Assembly (NCBI GenBank): GCA_013399695.1
Contig: VXAU01001335.1
Span: 62,206 to 126,205, forward strand
DNA: 64,000 nt
From: Formicarius rufipectus
Taxonomy: Eukaryota > Chordata > Aves > Passeriformes > Formicariidae
Reading direction: 5' to 3'
Shown: piece by piece, positions 1 through 14,549 of the stretch
Layout of the letters: each line of letters opens with the position of its first letter
How positions within the stretch are numbered: position 1 is the stretch's first letter
Translations under genes and position numbers: made by a program
Notes under the pieces: model-generated
Seen by the model: the letters and a program-made list of their open reading frames with translations, nothing else
What the model was told of the DNA's origin: nothing
Databases searched by the model: none

Positions 1-370
1 GAGCCTAAGTGGATATAAGCAGAGAGTTTGGGCCTGGGAGCTCTCTTCAGATCCAGAGGTGGACCAGAGCCTCGAGCAGACTGAGACTACCACCAGATTG
101 CAACCATCACTTTCACCAGCATGTACCTTGTTTTCTTTTTACTTTAAACTCAGGGGGGGCCATGTGGTGCTCAGCACAGAGTTGGTGAGCTCCACTCTGC
201 TTGTGCCCCACTGTGTTGGGCTGTACATCTGGTGTTTTTCATGGCACAAACAAATTCTCTTTTCTGTTTCAGTGTACTTTCGTGATCTTTTAATAAATTG
301 TTATTCTGACTTGCAATCCCATTCTGAGTTGGATTCATTTCTCCCACTGGTTTAACTCTAAACCAACACA
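1..370 (+). mobile_element. Partial LTR of an endogenous retrovirus (3' portion, cut by window edge)
   Basis: The segment has the layout of an LTR read on the plus strand. It starts with a TATA-like gatataag near position 14. A possible R region follows, then an AATAAA polyadenylation signal at 292-297 and a short U5-like segment that ends in ccaacaca at about 370. The family was not identified with certainty, and the left end is outside the window, so no target-site duplication can be tested. No internal viral genes are visible to the right; the sequence there becomes ordinary AT-rich DNA. Confidence 0.5.
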
Positions 371-3300
371 GAACCACGCCATACTTTTTTTCAGTTCACC
401 TCTTCTGGCACTGGAATAAGAGGGGAGTTATGCTGGAACTTCATATTCCTTCATATTTCCTTCATATTCCACGCCTCTGAGGCACAGACCCTCGAAAGCA
501 CATCAGCACCTAATGCAGCCCCAATAGACACCCTCCAGTTCCAGAAGGTGTCCAAATACTTTTTTAAAATCCAAATGAACTACAGAAGGCAAACACACAT
601 GGGTCAAGCTGAACAAAGCTATGACTACACAAATCTATCCTCCAAATTCAGTACCCCCATGCTTACAAAATGAACACGCTTAATAAAATTAAGGGTCTAC
701 CAGGCCAGCTAGGAAAAAGTTCAACAACTATGTTCTTCATGGCATTCAGCTCTTCTCCCCACTGTACCTGGCATTCCTGCTCCATATGGAAGCTGATCAT
801 GAATAGTGAAAACAGAGTCACTATGAATAAGATTAAACCAAGTAAGTTAGTTACCAGTTTGCCATTTTTTAACTTATTTCAAAAAGCATGAGTATTAATG
901 ATTTACACATTTTTAAAAGAAAATAAAGCCTATACACTAAATTACACGACTGTGGCAGTATCTCAATATGCCATTTCTGTTACATCAATCCATCTGTTAT
1001 AAGCCAATAGAAAAACGTCTCTGATAAACATATTGAAGTTCATAAATAGATTTTCATCACAGGGCTCAAATAACCTATTAAACAGGACAAAAGCTGAATC
1101 TAGAAATGTCTGCTATAGTCTTGATGAGAGCATTATGCTCTGATGAGTTCTTAGGAGAATAGTGCCTTGCTGATAGACTGGCTTCATTTAGGATTTACTG
1201 TTACATGCCATATTGTCAAGATCAGTAATCCTTCTGTGAAAGAACAATTTTAAAAAAATTGTGCAATTGGCTTTTACCTTGAAAAAGGGTACCTGAATAT
1301 AGCTGAAATGAGGAATTAAGAGCAAATTCCAAAGGAAACCAACAACTTCACCTACAATCTCCATTAGCTGCCAAGGCATTAGTCTTGGGTTGTCTGTTTG
1401 AAGAAGTAAGCAGCAAGAATTTCCTGAACACTTTTAGATCTAAAAGAAGTTTGCAGTCCAGCTTTGTTTTCAGAATCTAAGGCAGAGCTTTATAAAATCC
1501 AAGTCTAGTATGGATTCATAAATAAGAGAGTTTTAAAAGTCCTAGAAATTGCATTCTAAAATAACTTGGAGTAAAACCTAATTGGATATGCCAGAAGTTC
1601 TCTAAGTATTTTCTTCAGAACAATTTAATCAGGTATGAAAAAAATAATCCTTGGGCCAGCAGCTCAAGGCAAAATGAATTACCGCAAATAAAAACATGAA
1701 GTTTAGCCTGGTCACTCTTTCTGTTGCACCAGCTACTAAGTTGAAAAAAGACCTTGGGGTCAAGCAGGAAATCCCATGATGTGGTTGGAATAAATCCAGA
1801 TGTGGAGTTTAAATTCATATAATTTGTGTAAAAAGGAATTAATTAATTCTTACCGACCTGCCTTGTATCCACTGAACAGATACATTTTAAGATACCATTA
1901 CCTATGTGGGAGGAACTTGCTGATCGCCTCACCCAGTATGGCTACATACTGCTCCTTCATTCTCGCTACATGTAGATTCATGAGAAAGATTGTTCATATG
2001 CTCCTTTTAATCCACTAACAAATATAACATATAACTTAAAGTATCTGAGAACATATCATGCAAAGCAGCAAAGATGCAGGGGCTTGGGGTTTTCCTGGGC
2101 ATGGTGGTGAAAATGGTGATAATGAAATATAGAGGTAGGAAAATGGAAATGCATATTATATTGCTTTGCCTCAGTGACAGGGTGTTGGAAAGAAAAGACA
2201 AGCCTGCTATATGCAATTTATTATTTATACACTGGTAGACTTGGATAGAGTTTTAGCAGTGTAAAAACAATTTGGGTAGAAATAGAAAGCAGTAGTATGA
2301 AGGAACATGAATATGAAGACAGTGGCCAGAAACAACGCTAAGTAAGAAGTATTACAGCAATGTTTAAAATGTATTTTAGCTACTTGCAAGGTTACAGCCT
2401 ATACCACCAAGTAGTGCAGGACAGGAAGCACTGGTGAGTATGAGACAGCAGTTGTACCTGGATCCTGCTGTGGAGGGCTTTGGTGGTGGATTTAAAGTAC
2501 TGCAGGAGAATGCAGTGGAGCACACAGCACTGAGATTCACTGCCAGGTACATTTTTAAACTGGTAAAAGTTTGTATCTTGCTTGTGCAAACAGAGAGAAG
2601 TTACATAAAACACCTGAAATGCAACCAGCAGAGCATGATGACAGTGATGCTTCCTTTGCTTGAATCCTTAGATAAATACTTTACATTCTCAAAGCAAACT
2701 TGACTGACAAATTGACAGGTACCTCTGAAGGGCTTTCTTCAGGCAGGATATTCTCTGCGTCACATTAAAAATTAAATAAAATAAAATTGAAAACAAATGG
2801 ATTTCATGGGAAACAATGAATAGCTATACTTCAAATGTTAACACATAAAATGGAACCAAACTAAAATAGTGAATGAAAAGGGAAACAGAAACCTGAAATA
2901 TGAGAAATAAAACAAAGAATGTTTCTAGTCATAACTAAAATCAGTTCTTATCAAAAATTGATCTAAGAAGTGTCTCTTCTGCAATACATGTCTTCTTTCA
3001 AAGAAAACCAAGGCCCCAGAACTAATGACATTACATTGTTTTGTATGACAGCACAAATGAGTTCTGCAGCTTTCACCTAGCCGTACATTTTTGGCAAACA
3101 AAATTTATAAAAATTAGTTTAATAATATATACCTGTCACTTGTCTCAAAAGCAACTCTTAAGCAAACAGAAAGGTAGACTTTCTTTTATTTATAAAGTAG
3201 CAGCAGCACAAATTTGTCAGCCCTTTATCACTCTGTTGCTGACAAAATCTATTCAGTCATACTGCTTTAAAAAATTTCTCGAAAGACAACATTCTGTGTC

Positions 3301-5820
3301 CTTTCAAATGGCTGATGAAATTATTCTGTTTAACATCTTTGTATACTCTATAATGAAGCAGGTCATTAATTTTCTGCACAATTCTGAACAAGAATAAATA
3401 CATAATTATATGCAGCCAATATTTAAAAGTACAAAATATGAGTAGAGCAGATATGACTCCCGCATACCTGCTATTTACCACTAGTGATGGCTTGCACTTG
3501 TTACAGAAGGTAGATGCCAAACTTATGCAGTATTTCAGAGTATTCAGCAAGCAAATCCCTTAGGAACTCTTCAAAATCCCTGCCTCCTATTTTAGAATTT
3601 CTGTGCTCCCAGTGACTCTTCAATAATTGCATAGTACATTGGCCAGAGATGCTAGAAGTGGAGAAGAAACAATAAAAGTAATTTCAAATGAAAATGATTC
3701 AAATGAAAACAATAGAAAGCTGAAGCCCTGTAAAAGTTTCCAAAAGCAATTTAAAACAAACAACAAACCTATGGGATTTTTGCTTAATCTATTGTCAATA
3801 TTCTCCATCCCACCATCATTAGTCCACTCTGGTTTATATAGTCTTTTTATATTTTGTAGTCATTGTAGACTGACGGAACTGGAAGTGAAGCTAGAAAAAA
3901 GAAAAAAGGAGCTGGCCCAGAGAGACATGCCATTGTAGTTCGAATCAATACTGTTTCTATTCAATGTCTGAGTAAATAAATGCTAATTAAGGTGCTGGGT
4001 TTTTTTTAAGGGAGCTCTGATGCATTAAATATTCTTGGTTGGAAATGTTTTGTTAGTGGGATTATATGGTAAGTTTTCTAGTTGGTTCTGCAGAACCAAG
4101 CTACTACATTTTTCAGCAACTCTTGCTTATGCAAAATGCCTCTTTGTCTATGATTTGAGTAGTATTATTAAAACTGTTAAGATTTCTTCCTCTGTAGAAT
4201 GTCTGGGTACAGCCTGAACTGGGTACAGTTGTAGCACAGCTAGAAAAATGGATTAACTGAAAATATTCAAAATTTTAGCCATTCTGAAGAACATAACTTG
4301 CAACAGGCAAAGCTGGCTGAAACAACAAGAGAATCTGATTCAACCACCAACTTCCTTAGGGCCACAATGCCACAATGGTTTTTTTGGCTGCGATGGGGGA
4401 AATTTCTCCTATGAGAATGCTGGTGTTTTTAACATACCCTTTTTATTGGGTTGACAGAATGTTGCTATTGTTACTGATATTTTTCTATTGAAAGGCCTCA
4501 TCATGAAAAATATGGAAGGACCAAGCAGGGATGGGAAAAATTAAGTAAGTTGTATTTGATTGTAAAGAAAAGTCTGGCAAGATGTGGCTCTAGCACCTCA
4601 AGACATAGGCAACAAGTGAAACAAGTGGAATTAATCTGATAAAAAAGAGGGACTTTTGTACTTCCAGATACACTCTGAGGAACTATAAATAGACACAATC
4701 ATTATAAACTGTAGGATTGTTTTTCCCTAACTGTAAGACATAGGCTTACAAAACCATCCAAAAATGCATCCAATTTTACAGTAAGCCAAGAAAAAGGAAA
4801 AAAATTTAAAACAATGTCTAAAAATGTTTGATTCACTTGTTAAAATGACTGCCATAGTTTTCAGAAAAAATTAATTGCTACTTTATTAATATTTATCAGA
4901 AGTACTAATGGGAAAGGCTATAGCTAAGCTGAGATCAGTGGGATCCAGTTCCACTGACTTACCAGCTCTACTTGGAACCACTTGGAACCAGCTCAAGGAT
5001 TGGAACCACTTTCTTTTATATATTTACAGAAATATCAAATCTTGGGACTCTTGGTATAGCAAGTCTTTCTGTAACTAGTATTTATGTTAGCTGAGAACAA
5101 TTAAATAGCAGTCTATGCCACCTTAATTCTGCAAAATGAAGTGCTGGGTACTGTGAGCTGAAAGTGAGAATCATGATTACATAGGTCTTCATAAGGGATG
5201 ATGGTGCTATACCTTGGGAAGCAAGCTTTTTATAAATCCTGTTCCTCACAAAGTGTTCTGTTTAGACTGTGAAGTTTAACTGTTCTCATTATTTGTGCTT
5301 GACAGTTCATTACTTTATGTTATTGCCCTAACAGCCGTTCAAGGCACAAATGGCACAGGTGTTTTATTCTGTATTATAATAATTTTACTATTTAAGATGT
5401 CAAAATCAATCATGTATGTTTACTCTGGGTGATTGCAACTTATTGACTCAGGTAAGGATTTTGAAAATGCACTCAAGAGCCTCAGTCAAAAATAGATTTT
5501 GATAATATGTTGGTGAGTTATAAAGCACTTTTCACAGGTTTGAGGATGTTGTACAAATTCCTTAGAATAATGTACATTCAAATCAATCATAAATACTCAG
5601 GCAATATTTAAATTTCATCCTACAGAAATTAAATTGATTCATTTCAAAAAGTCAATAAATTAAAAATTATCAACCAAAATCTTAGCCAGAGTTCACTCCA
5701 GTGCTTCTTATGCATTATGTTTTCATAAGGCATATCTAAAGAACTTCAGTGCAGTGTGAATTACTACACTTATCACGTAGATTTTGGTGGCTGATGCTGA
5801 AGGATGAGCAATATCTTGGG
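371..5820. other. Intergenic, AT-rich, no gene seen
   Basis: Short open frames on both strands have no recognisable domains, codon structure or splice-linked partners. A minor direct duplication, acttggaacc twice, is at 4971-4990. Confidence 0.6.
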
Positions 5821-8800
5821 AATAGAATCATAGAATTAAGATGGTGACTGAAAAGTAGTTAATGAAACAAACTCATTGTAGTCCCCTTAAAAATGCCAGG
5901 AAGACTTCTCCCTTCCAGTTGCACAGTTGACCTTACAAATTCCAGTGAATCCCCACTCAAAATCATGGGAATTACTTAGTCCTCCTTAGGGGTATCCTTC
6001 CCAGGCAGTAATTCCCTATCTGCAAGTACCATATGTGCACAGAATACACAGAAAGGCAAATGTGACAGCATCAATACGGGGAAAGTCATACACTACTTAT
6101 AAAGAAATGAGAAATTACTCATTTTTATGGCAACTGACTCAATTCCTTGCTCACTGAAATGCAAGAGAACATCCTTTCATTATATCACCCCTCTGCCTCG
6201 TTTTCCCTGTCACTTGTCTGCCCTGTTGACTCAGGTGCCATTAGCTTTGGCAGAGGAAGGCACTCAAATCAAGCCACCTCCACCTCCTCTGTCTGTCCTT
6301 CTCACCCTGTCCCTCTTTCCACCAGGGCCTGAGAGAGGGAAGCAATTAAATTGAAGTGACTTCTCCGTTAATTTGCTGTCATCCTAGCTCTGTTAAATGA
6401 AATGTGGGTGCTGATATTTGCTACCAAATGCACATTCCAAAATTATTTTTGCTAATATTGGCCAAAGACCACACATTCAAAAATATCCTGCAGACACTGT
6501 TAATTTATAGCTACCAGAGAAAGCATTCACTTGCTCCTGATGGGGGTAGGTGTGGAGATGTATATATAGGTATGCATGTGGTTTTTACAAGTGTATAAAT
6601 ACAATAAGTAAATGAACCATATTGTTAAATTTAGTAATTGAATTGTCTCATTAAAATGAATTAAAATGAGAATTGATAAGATTAGAACATAGAAAACAAT
6701 TAACAATGGTAACAATTCAGAATAATAGCTAAGCCTTCTGCATATGTTGAAAATACTTCCCCCAAAGGGAGCATTCCATTATTTTCTATTAAAACTAGCT
6801 CCAGCACAGCAATCACTTGCACTCTAAGGAGAGTGGCAATAATATGCATTTAAAAATCTTCTTTTGAAAAAAAAATCAAAGATTGAGACCTAGATTTAGT
6901 TCAAGGAGCAAAGGTGTATAAATAGCAAAAGCCAGAGGGGACATATGAAAACAAAATATATAAAGGTGTCAACATTCTGCTTTTCATGAAATAATACAGA
7001 AATACTGTGCTAGTCAACTAATCACCATTTCATTTTTTCATGAAGTGTTTTCCCACTCAGACTGTCCATTTGTTATTTTTAAGCCACTATTTCAAACTCA
7101 TTCAATTATATGATTGCATCTATAACACATATAGTAATACAATTGGTATTAAAGAGAAAATCATGTTCAGAACAAAAGCTTTAATTAGATCTAAATATAG
7201 AAGTATAGTGCCACTAGTTTTTTCAAAAGACTTTTGAATCATCAAAGGTTAATTGTCAAGATAATACAGACATGATTAAAGAGAATTAAATATGTCATGT
7301 TGAATTGGCTCAGCATTAACCCACTAGATAGATCCAAAATTAGTACACTTCCTCTAAATCAGCCTGGCTATTGAAAGTACATTCTTAAAACATTATGAAA
7401 TTACCTGAGTCTGCCCCAGAGATTATGGTAATATTGTTCTAGATACTTGGAATGCTGTATATCTGAACATGCTGTCAGTATATGAAGGTATTGCACTGAT
7501 TTAGCAAAACACTTCCTAGGTTAGGAAATCCCATTTTTGAACTCGAGACATTTTGCTTACATGAGGACAAGTTACTCAATCTGCAGCTGAACTGAGCCCC
7601 CAAACTCTTGACAATGTTTAATTTGAATGTGGATGTTGTATCACTGAACTCAAAACTATTTTTTTTTTTTCAAAGAAATCCTGAAGTTATGCCAGGTACT
7701 TCTGAGATGACAGAAATGGCTGCTTTCAGATACGCACATTAGCACCTGATTCTCTTCACAGAGAAGTAAGGCCTCACAGTGCCAGACAATAGGGATCAGA
7801 TGTGTCTGAGGTTTTTGAATTGGCATCATACCAGCTGGTGCGTCTAAAGTGAGCACCCAAACTGAGGGGATGTGACAGCATGTGCGCTGCTGCCACTGCA
7901 GTAATAACAGGATTGTCCTAAACATCTTTAGAATGAGGTTGACTTAAAGTATTGCTGCCCCAGCTTAATCAGGGTCAGCATTTCTCCCACCACTGGGATT
8001 GGTGGGAATTTCTTTAGCATGAAAGGCAGTCCTTCTGGTCACCGTTGTGCAAGCAGAAGGTAAGAGGCAATTGCAGGTGGAATATATTCCCAGCTAGAGG
8101 GGATGACTCCCTGGCCTGCAGGGGAAACTTGGAAAAAAATACTAGTAATTTCACTTATGGACTGGTAAAACTAGTTGAGATGATTACTGCTGTGTGAGTC
8201 TCCTGAGAATCTTCTAATTTGTACTGCGAGCAGACTGGTGTCAGATTAGTGTACTCAGCAGAGGCTGGCAACACTCTCAGAAGCTCCTTTTCCTTGCTGG
8301 TGATCAGGAGGACAACAAGCACTTAGTGGAGCAACTCACTGGCTACCACAGCCATCCCAACATCTGTACTCAGGACTATGGGTTCCCATTCCCCTCAAGG
8401 ACCAAACAATGGAAAAGACACAAGCTCTTCTTCAAAAAATCCTGCACGTACTCTCCATGGATTTGTAGCCACCATTTTTCGCTTGTACTGCACTAGAATT
8501 CGTAAGGGGCTTTGATAGGCTTGTTTATTTTTTTGTTTGCTTTTTTCTACATTCTAACACAGCAGGAGGGAAGAGTTTCCTTCTAACTTCAGCTCATCTA
8601 AATCCCTAGAGCAAGACTGCCCTAGCATATCTGAAAATACTCTCCTCTCTTTCCAACTACTGCTACAAGATCAATCTAAAACTTTCAAGGCAACTTCAGC
8701 AGTATCAGGTGCAACGTGTCCATCACTGGACTGTATCAGTACCAGTGGCTGGTACCACACAGCACATAATTAAAAAATCAGTCATTCACGGCTAAATTTA

Positions 8801-11800
8801 GGCCATGTCCTCCTGTCTAAGGAATAACTCTTCCCTGAAGGGATTTTGTTTATCTGCTTCTAAAGATCCAGGTCAGGGATAGAAAGATTTCCCTAAAGAT
8901 ACTCTGAAGAACAGAAAGGGAGTAAAAAAGTCACTGGCTCACATTGTAAGAAAATACAAGCTTAGAGAGCTGGAACTGCAGCTGATGACCACTCTCAGAG
9001 TCCACTGCTGTCCAGGCAATTAGGGCATCCATAGATTACAAAGGCATCTGCAGTGGTCCTGGATGATGAGAAGCAGTTTCCTGAGCATGGACAAGGGCAG
9101 ACTGAGCAGATACAATACCTCTGCTGACTATCACTCCACATCTCGCATTTTGCATCTGTCGTCTGCCCATTTGTCCAGCCCTCTCTTGAACACATGTAAA
9201 GTTTTAACATCTAATTACATGGTCTGATGATCTAAAAAAAACAGTGGAGGAAGGAGATTGAAGCAAAACCAGTGCAAAAGGTCTGACAACAATGTTCTTA
9301 CACAAGCTGTAGCCACATGAGTAACATGCAAACCAAATGTAGTTAAGGGCAGAGGTGAAGGCTTCTTGCAGTTTTATTTCAAGCATACTAACATTTAATA
9401 ACATTTTCTGAAATATGCCTTTGTTATGCTTTTGTTACACTTTGATATGCAATGTGTTAAGTTCCATGCATAACCTCCCTTTGTAATAACATTCTCAAAG
9501 AATTTTTGAATATCAGTTACTGCAAAAGGCATCAGAAATGTAAGCCAAGGGATGAAGGTAATTTATAAGCAAGTGGCTTCTCATTTCATGACTTCACTTG
9601 ACAGGGAAATAGTCATTTCAAGACACAAAAGTGAAATCTTACAGGAAGGATGAAAAGAGAAAATGAAAAGTGATATATCATAGTTAAACGGTACATGCAA
9701 ACTGTAAGTGGATAATTTGTTCAGGCCACTGGTTTGTTTCCAAGAATAAATCAGAAAAAAAATACGTCCTACTATAGCAAGCAGCTAGTGTACATATCAA
9801 TAAAAAAATAGAAAGAAAACCAAAGAGGTATATAAGAGATGACAGTGAAATGAGATTAAAATATTCCATAGGAAGAGAAGAATCAGAGGCAATATCAACT
9901 TTAGCAAGTACTTGAGTGTGAAGTGGCTCAGCAGGGAAGGAACCAATGCTTGTCTTATATAGCTATACAGGACAGTACAGGACTTTTATCCATTCCCCTG
10001 ACTCTGGATTGATGATGTCCAAAGGTCCATGATTGATTTAGACCCTTAGGTCTCTTAGGGGCTGGGGTTACAGCAGGGACACTGATTCTGGTTTAGAATT
10101 CAGCATGTGTGTGTTTGCACACATCCAACTTCTCTACAGGCCAAAGCAGCCAGTGTACAGCTAGAGACAATTAGAGGAGTTGCATTGCTTCAACAGTGTA
10201 TCAAAGCAAAGTAGAACACAGAAGAAGTTATAGATCTCTGTAATATACTGTAGCAAATGGTAAGACCTGTCTTGTATAACCTGCTTGTCTTTAAATCAGA
10301 AGAATTAGTACGGAACCATTGGAAAACTGGAGATTGAAGAAACATAACTTTTGGACATGAACAATACTCTTTTTTCATGTTTGGTAGGCATGGAAGATAT
10401 TAATGAAAATAAGGATCTTTTGGGGAGAGGAGGGACTGCAGAGATGAATCCCACTACTTCAATTAAAAATCACAATGAAACTAATATGACTTTATGATTT
10501 CACACTGATTTTTGGACAGACATAAGATCATATGTAAGTCATACTGAATAAAAATCACACTTACCAGAAATTTCTTTCAAAAGGAGAATAAACAGAATCT
10601 GTGAGAAACTGCATAATTCTTCAGTCATTGTTCTTTGGGTTGAAAAGCTTTAGAGGTTATTCATTGAGCCTGTCGTCAGTTTTGTCTGTCACATTAAAAA
10701 AGGAATAAAACACTTTTCCACTATATGAGAACTTTTTCTATGTTGAACTTTCTGTCTTCACAATGTGTTCTCAGCTTGGAAACAAAATCCAAACTGTGGT
10801 CCACTCTTTCTGTTACTGATTCTACAAAATATGTTTTCGTTTACCTTCTCCTGGGTCATTTCTGGAAAGCTGTGTGCATTATTATGATAATGAATGAATA
10901 AAATAAAAATGTTCCACTTCTAAGTAGAGCTTTCAGGATTTCAGTTTCCTTGTTAGAGACAACATTTCAAAGTCCAAATTTGTGTACTCCTTGTTCTTTT
11001 TGTATGAATTTGGGATCAGAGTGTATTGTTAGACTTGTGGAGTCATCTTGCCCTTTGCACTCCACAGAGGACCTTTTGTCTTTTTTAGGTTGTATAGAAA
11101 ATCCACTAATTTTGCTCTCAACAGCACTGGATTTAAACACATACATATCTGGTTTCATAATTTTTTCTTCAATTTGAATAATTAGTCACACATAACTGCA
11201 TCTTAAAATATGTCTTTAAATTTGCTTCACCATTATCTGCAAAGCCCCAGAATAAAATTGCTTTGTCAGCAGTGGATTGAATACTGCCTGGAAAACTGAG
11301 CAGAATAGGAGTTTATTGTTTCCTGTTTCCTTTCTGATTCAGCATGATCAAATACACTGACCAACTGATGACAAATCAAATAAAGTCAAGGTGCAAAGGT
11401 GGAAAGTGGCAAATAATGATTCAGTAGCAAGTCTTTGCTTCAATATATAATTCTTTTCCTATCACCTACCATCTGAAAAATTAGGTGTTATGATTTTTTT
11501 TCAAGCTTATCCTTTGCTAACATGTTCTCCAACTATATATTTATGAATACAAGATAATCTTTCAGTTTAATGGACTACACAAGGAGTCAACATTGCTTAC
11601 CATCACACTTGTATTAAGAGCAAAGAAGCAGGGAAAACAATATTCTAGGAAACATTAAAAATTCTAATTGCAATACACACTTTCTACCAGTTAAAATAAC
11701 TGTGAAATTTTTGAACAAAACCAATTTTTAGAATTTTTTATTCTGTTTTCAAAATCATGAACAGCAGCAAATCTTTTTTTTTTCCTGAGGAAAAAAAAAA

Positions 11801-12193
11801 ACTGAAAAGCAAAAAAGAATTTATTTTTTTTATAAACAAACGATTTCAGAAATCAAAAGGACCTTATTTAAGAAGTCTTACTGTAAAGCTTCATGAGAAT
11901 TCATTATCTCAGGAGTCCTTCTTTTCATTAGGTCAAAATCCCAAGCACGATTCAATGTGCCAGTATGGATTTTTTGTGGGTACTCTATGTGTAACCTCAG
12001 ATGATTTATCAAGATGGGAAACCAGAAAACACAGTTGGGGCTTTATTAGTAGGTTTAATGTAGGAACCTCACCTATACAGAAAAGCAGACCATGAGAAAC
12101 CCAAACAACAGTTCCTGTGGGTATCTGAAGTAATCAGAGACATTTTTTAAAATAATTTTTGAATTTCTGAATTTTTGTCTAATTCCTCCATAA

Positions 12194-12303
12194 GCAAAAA
12201 AACAACCAACCAAACAAAACCCCACAAAAACATCAGCATAAAACAATTAAAAAAACCCAAACAAACAAACAAACAAAAAACCCAAACAAAAAAACCCCCA
12301 AAG
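12194..12303. repeat. A/C-rich low-complexity tract (plus strand A/C)
   Basis: About 110 bp of almost only A and C, built of runs such as caaacaaacaaacaaaca and aaaacccaaac. No coding or transposon sequence flanks it visibly. Confidence 0.85.
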
Positions 12304-14501
12304 CTAAAGTTTCTTAGGAAGTAATTTAATTCAAAGTATCAAGTAGACACTCATCAATTTCAGGGAAGTTAATTTACTGTGTTTTCTAGTTTTCAGTGGT
12401 AGAGTTTCATAATGGAGTTTAAAAGAGACAAAACAGCAAATGAACAATAAGCATGTTCTGCGGAACTAGAACCATTTTCCTTGACAACTATTTCCTTCCC
12501 TGCTGTTGTGAAGGCAGTATCCAAAATTCTGGCAAATGCCAGAACCTGCTACAAAACTTGTTGACGTGCACTACATTTCCTGACAGTTATAGCTGGAAAG
12601 AAGACATTTGCTGTGGAAAGTGCCTCATGGTGGAGAAGAGACAGTGGACAATCTGTAAAAGGATGTAGCTATTGAATATTTTGATGTTATCTTCTCCATC
12701 ATTTTTTACTACCTTGTCCACTCATGCTAAAGTTTGAAAAGTTCTGAGAAATACAGAGCTGGAACCTGTGAATCAGACATATGCTTCCCTGTGGTGGTAA
12801 AATTCGTTAAAAAATAACCTTCGTTCACTTTTTAAAGGAACAGTAAATACCTCTTGTAGATATTTTGTAATATCAAAAAAATTGCTGTAAGACTACTGAT
12901 TCTGAAAGAGACAAGACTTACTCAAGTGCCACCCAACAGTGAGCTGTTCTCCAGATTATGGTTGGTCAAAGTCAGTAATTAAGAAATAATTACCAAGCTC
13001 TAATATATGCAACAGCTGCCTTTGTTCTATGAGAGAGGGCTCAGGAGAGAGCAGCTGGTAGAGAAGAGTCATGGTACATTAATTCATTTTTTTGCCACGG
13101 TCCTGGAGATCTCTGTGTTTAATTTGCTGTGCCTTTCAGCAATTGAGTACTTCTTAGCAATTGGGTATTCCTAACTTGCCCATAAAAGAGAGTATGGAGA
13201 GAGGACCCAGCTTTCAATTCTTTTTTTGCAGAAAAACTCAAAGAGGTTTGAAAGAGAACAATTCCTCCTCTCTGAAATTCTTGCCACTAGAGACTCACAG
13301 GGTCTGTTACTTGTTTCTTTTCTCCAAAAGTGATGTTGTGAGCTCAGCTGTGCTGTCCTAGCGCAACTCATTGGAACTTGATTAAAAGAGCAGAAGTGTC
13401 GAGGGCTGGAATCACTGCCATTCCTGAAGCTTCTGGATCAATTCTTCCTCCCCAAAATGCAATCTTTATGGAAAGCAACTAGTTCAAGGGAAACATTGCT
13501 TTTCCCTTATGTAATTTGGTGTAGAAATAAAAAGTGCTTTGAGGAATCAAATGTACTGGAGACATACTTTCCACTTTCCATTGAAGGAATGGGACTAGTG
13601 CAGCAATTCAATACACTGCCTTAGAGATCTAAGAGCCCTGATTAGCTGCTGAGCAAATAATTCCCAGAAACGCAGGATAGAGCAAGTGGGTAGGTGAATC
13701 CTGAAGGCTCCTTCCAATCCACTTGGCCACAATACTCTGACAGCAATCCATCATTCTCCATAGTGGAGCAGACCAGGAAATTTTGGTAATCTTTCGCTGA
13801 CTGCTCTTCCCTGCTTGACTGTCACTGGAAGTGCCAGTGCTGCCACTAACATTACTTCAGAAATTGCTGCTATTCTGAATTTTTCATCTGCCCCTATGCC
13901 AAAACTTTGAAAGGCTGCAGAAGCTCTCAGCAGAGGTGTCATTATCAAACCAGCAACATCAGTCACATTCAACAGGAACCAGCATGCTCAATTAGTCTTA
14001 ATGTACTGTCTTTCTGTTACTAATTTAATGGCCTTGCAACCCTTTCTGCAACATCTGTTAGCTGCAGCAAGGTCATCAACTCTTTCATTAGTGCTGAATG
14101 GCAGGGAGAATTGGCAACATGCAGAGCCTACTCAGAACATCCAGTTTTCCTGAGTGTCACTAATGCTTATTAGTATAGATAGCACTGCTTTCCTAAGGTC
14201 ACTCTGCCCTTCAGTGGGATTGGGACTGAGATAATAAGCAACAGTTCTTCAAACTACACATTTCAAAGATGGGAAATTCACTGAAGGAAAGACTAAAGAT
14301 AAACAAACAAACAAACCAAGGGAGTTTAATAATAACCTTACTTTTCCAGCAACAGGAAGAAAAGAACTCAAAAGATGTGCAAAGTGTCAAAGGTACTCGT
14401 AGTGATCACTTCTAATTAACATTGTAAGAATTCAGTTGTCCATAAAGAAATCTTGAATGTTAGTTCAATTAAAGCATCTGAAACAGCAGCCAATGGCAGA
14501 A

Positions 14502-14549
14502 ATCACATACCAGTTCCTTGGTATGTGATACCAGTTTCTTAATATGTGA
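14502..14549. repeat. Hairpin-forming tandem repeat
   Basis: Ten-base perfect arms (ATCACATACC at 14502-14511, GGTATGTGAT at 14520-14529) flank an 8-base loop. Overlapping this, a 21-bp unit (14508-14528) is repeated next to itself (14529-14549) with 18 of 21 matches. A further inverted piece, acacatacca, follows at 14549. Confidence 0.8.
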
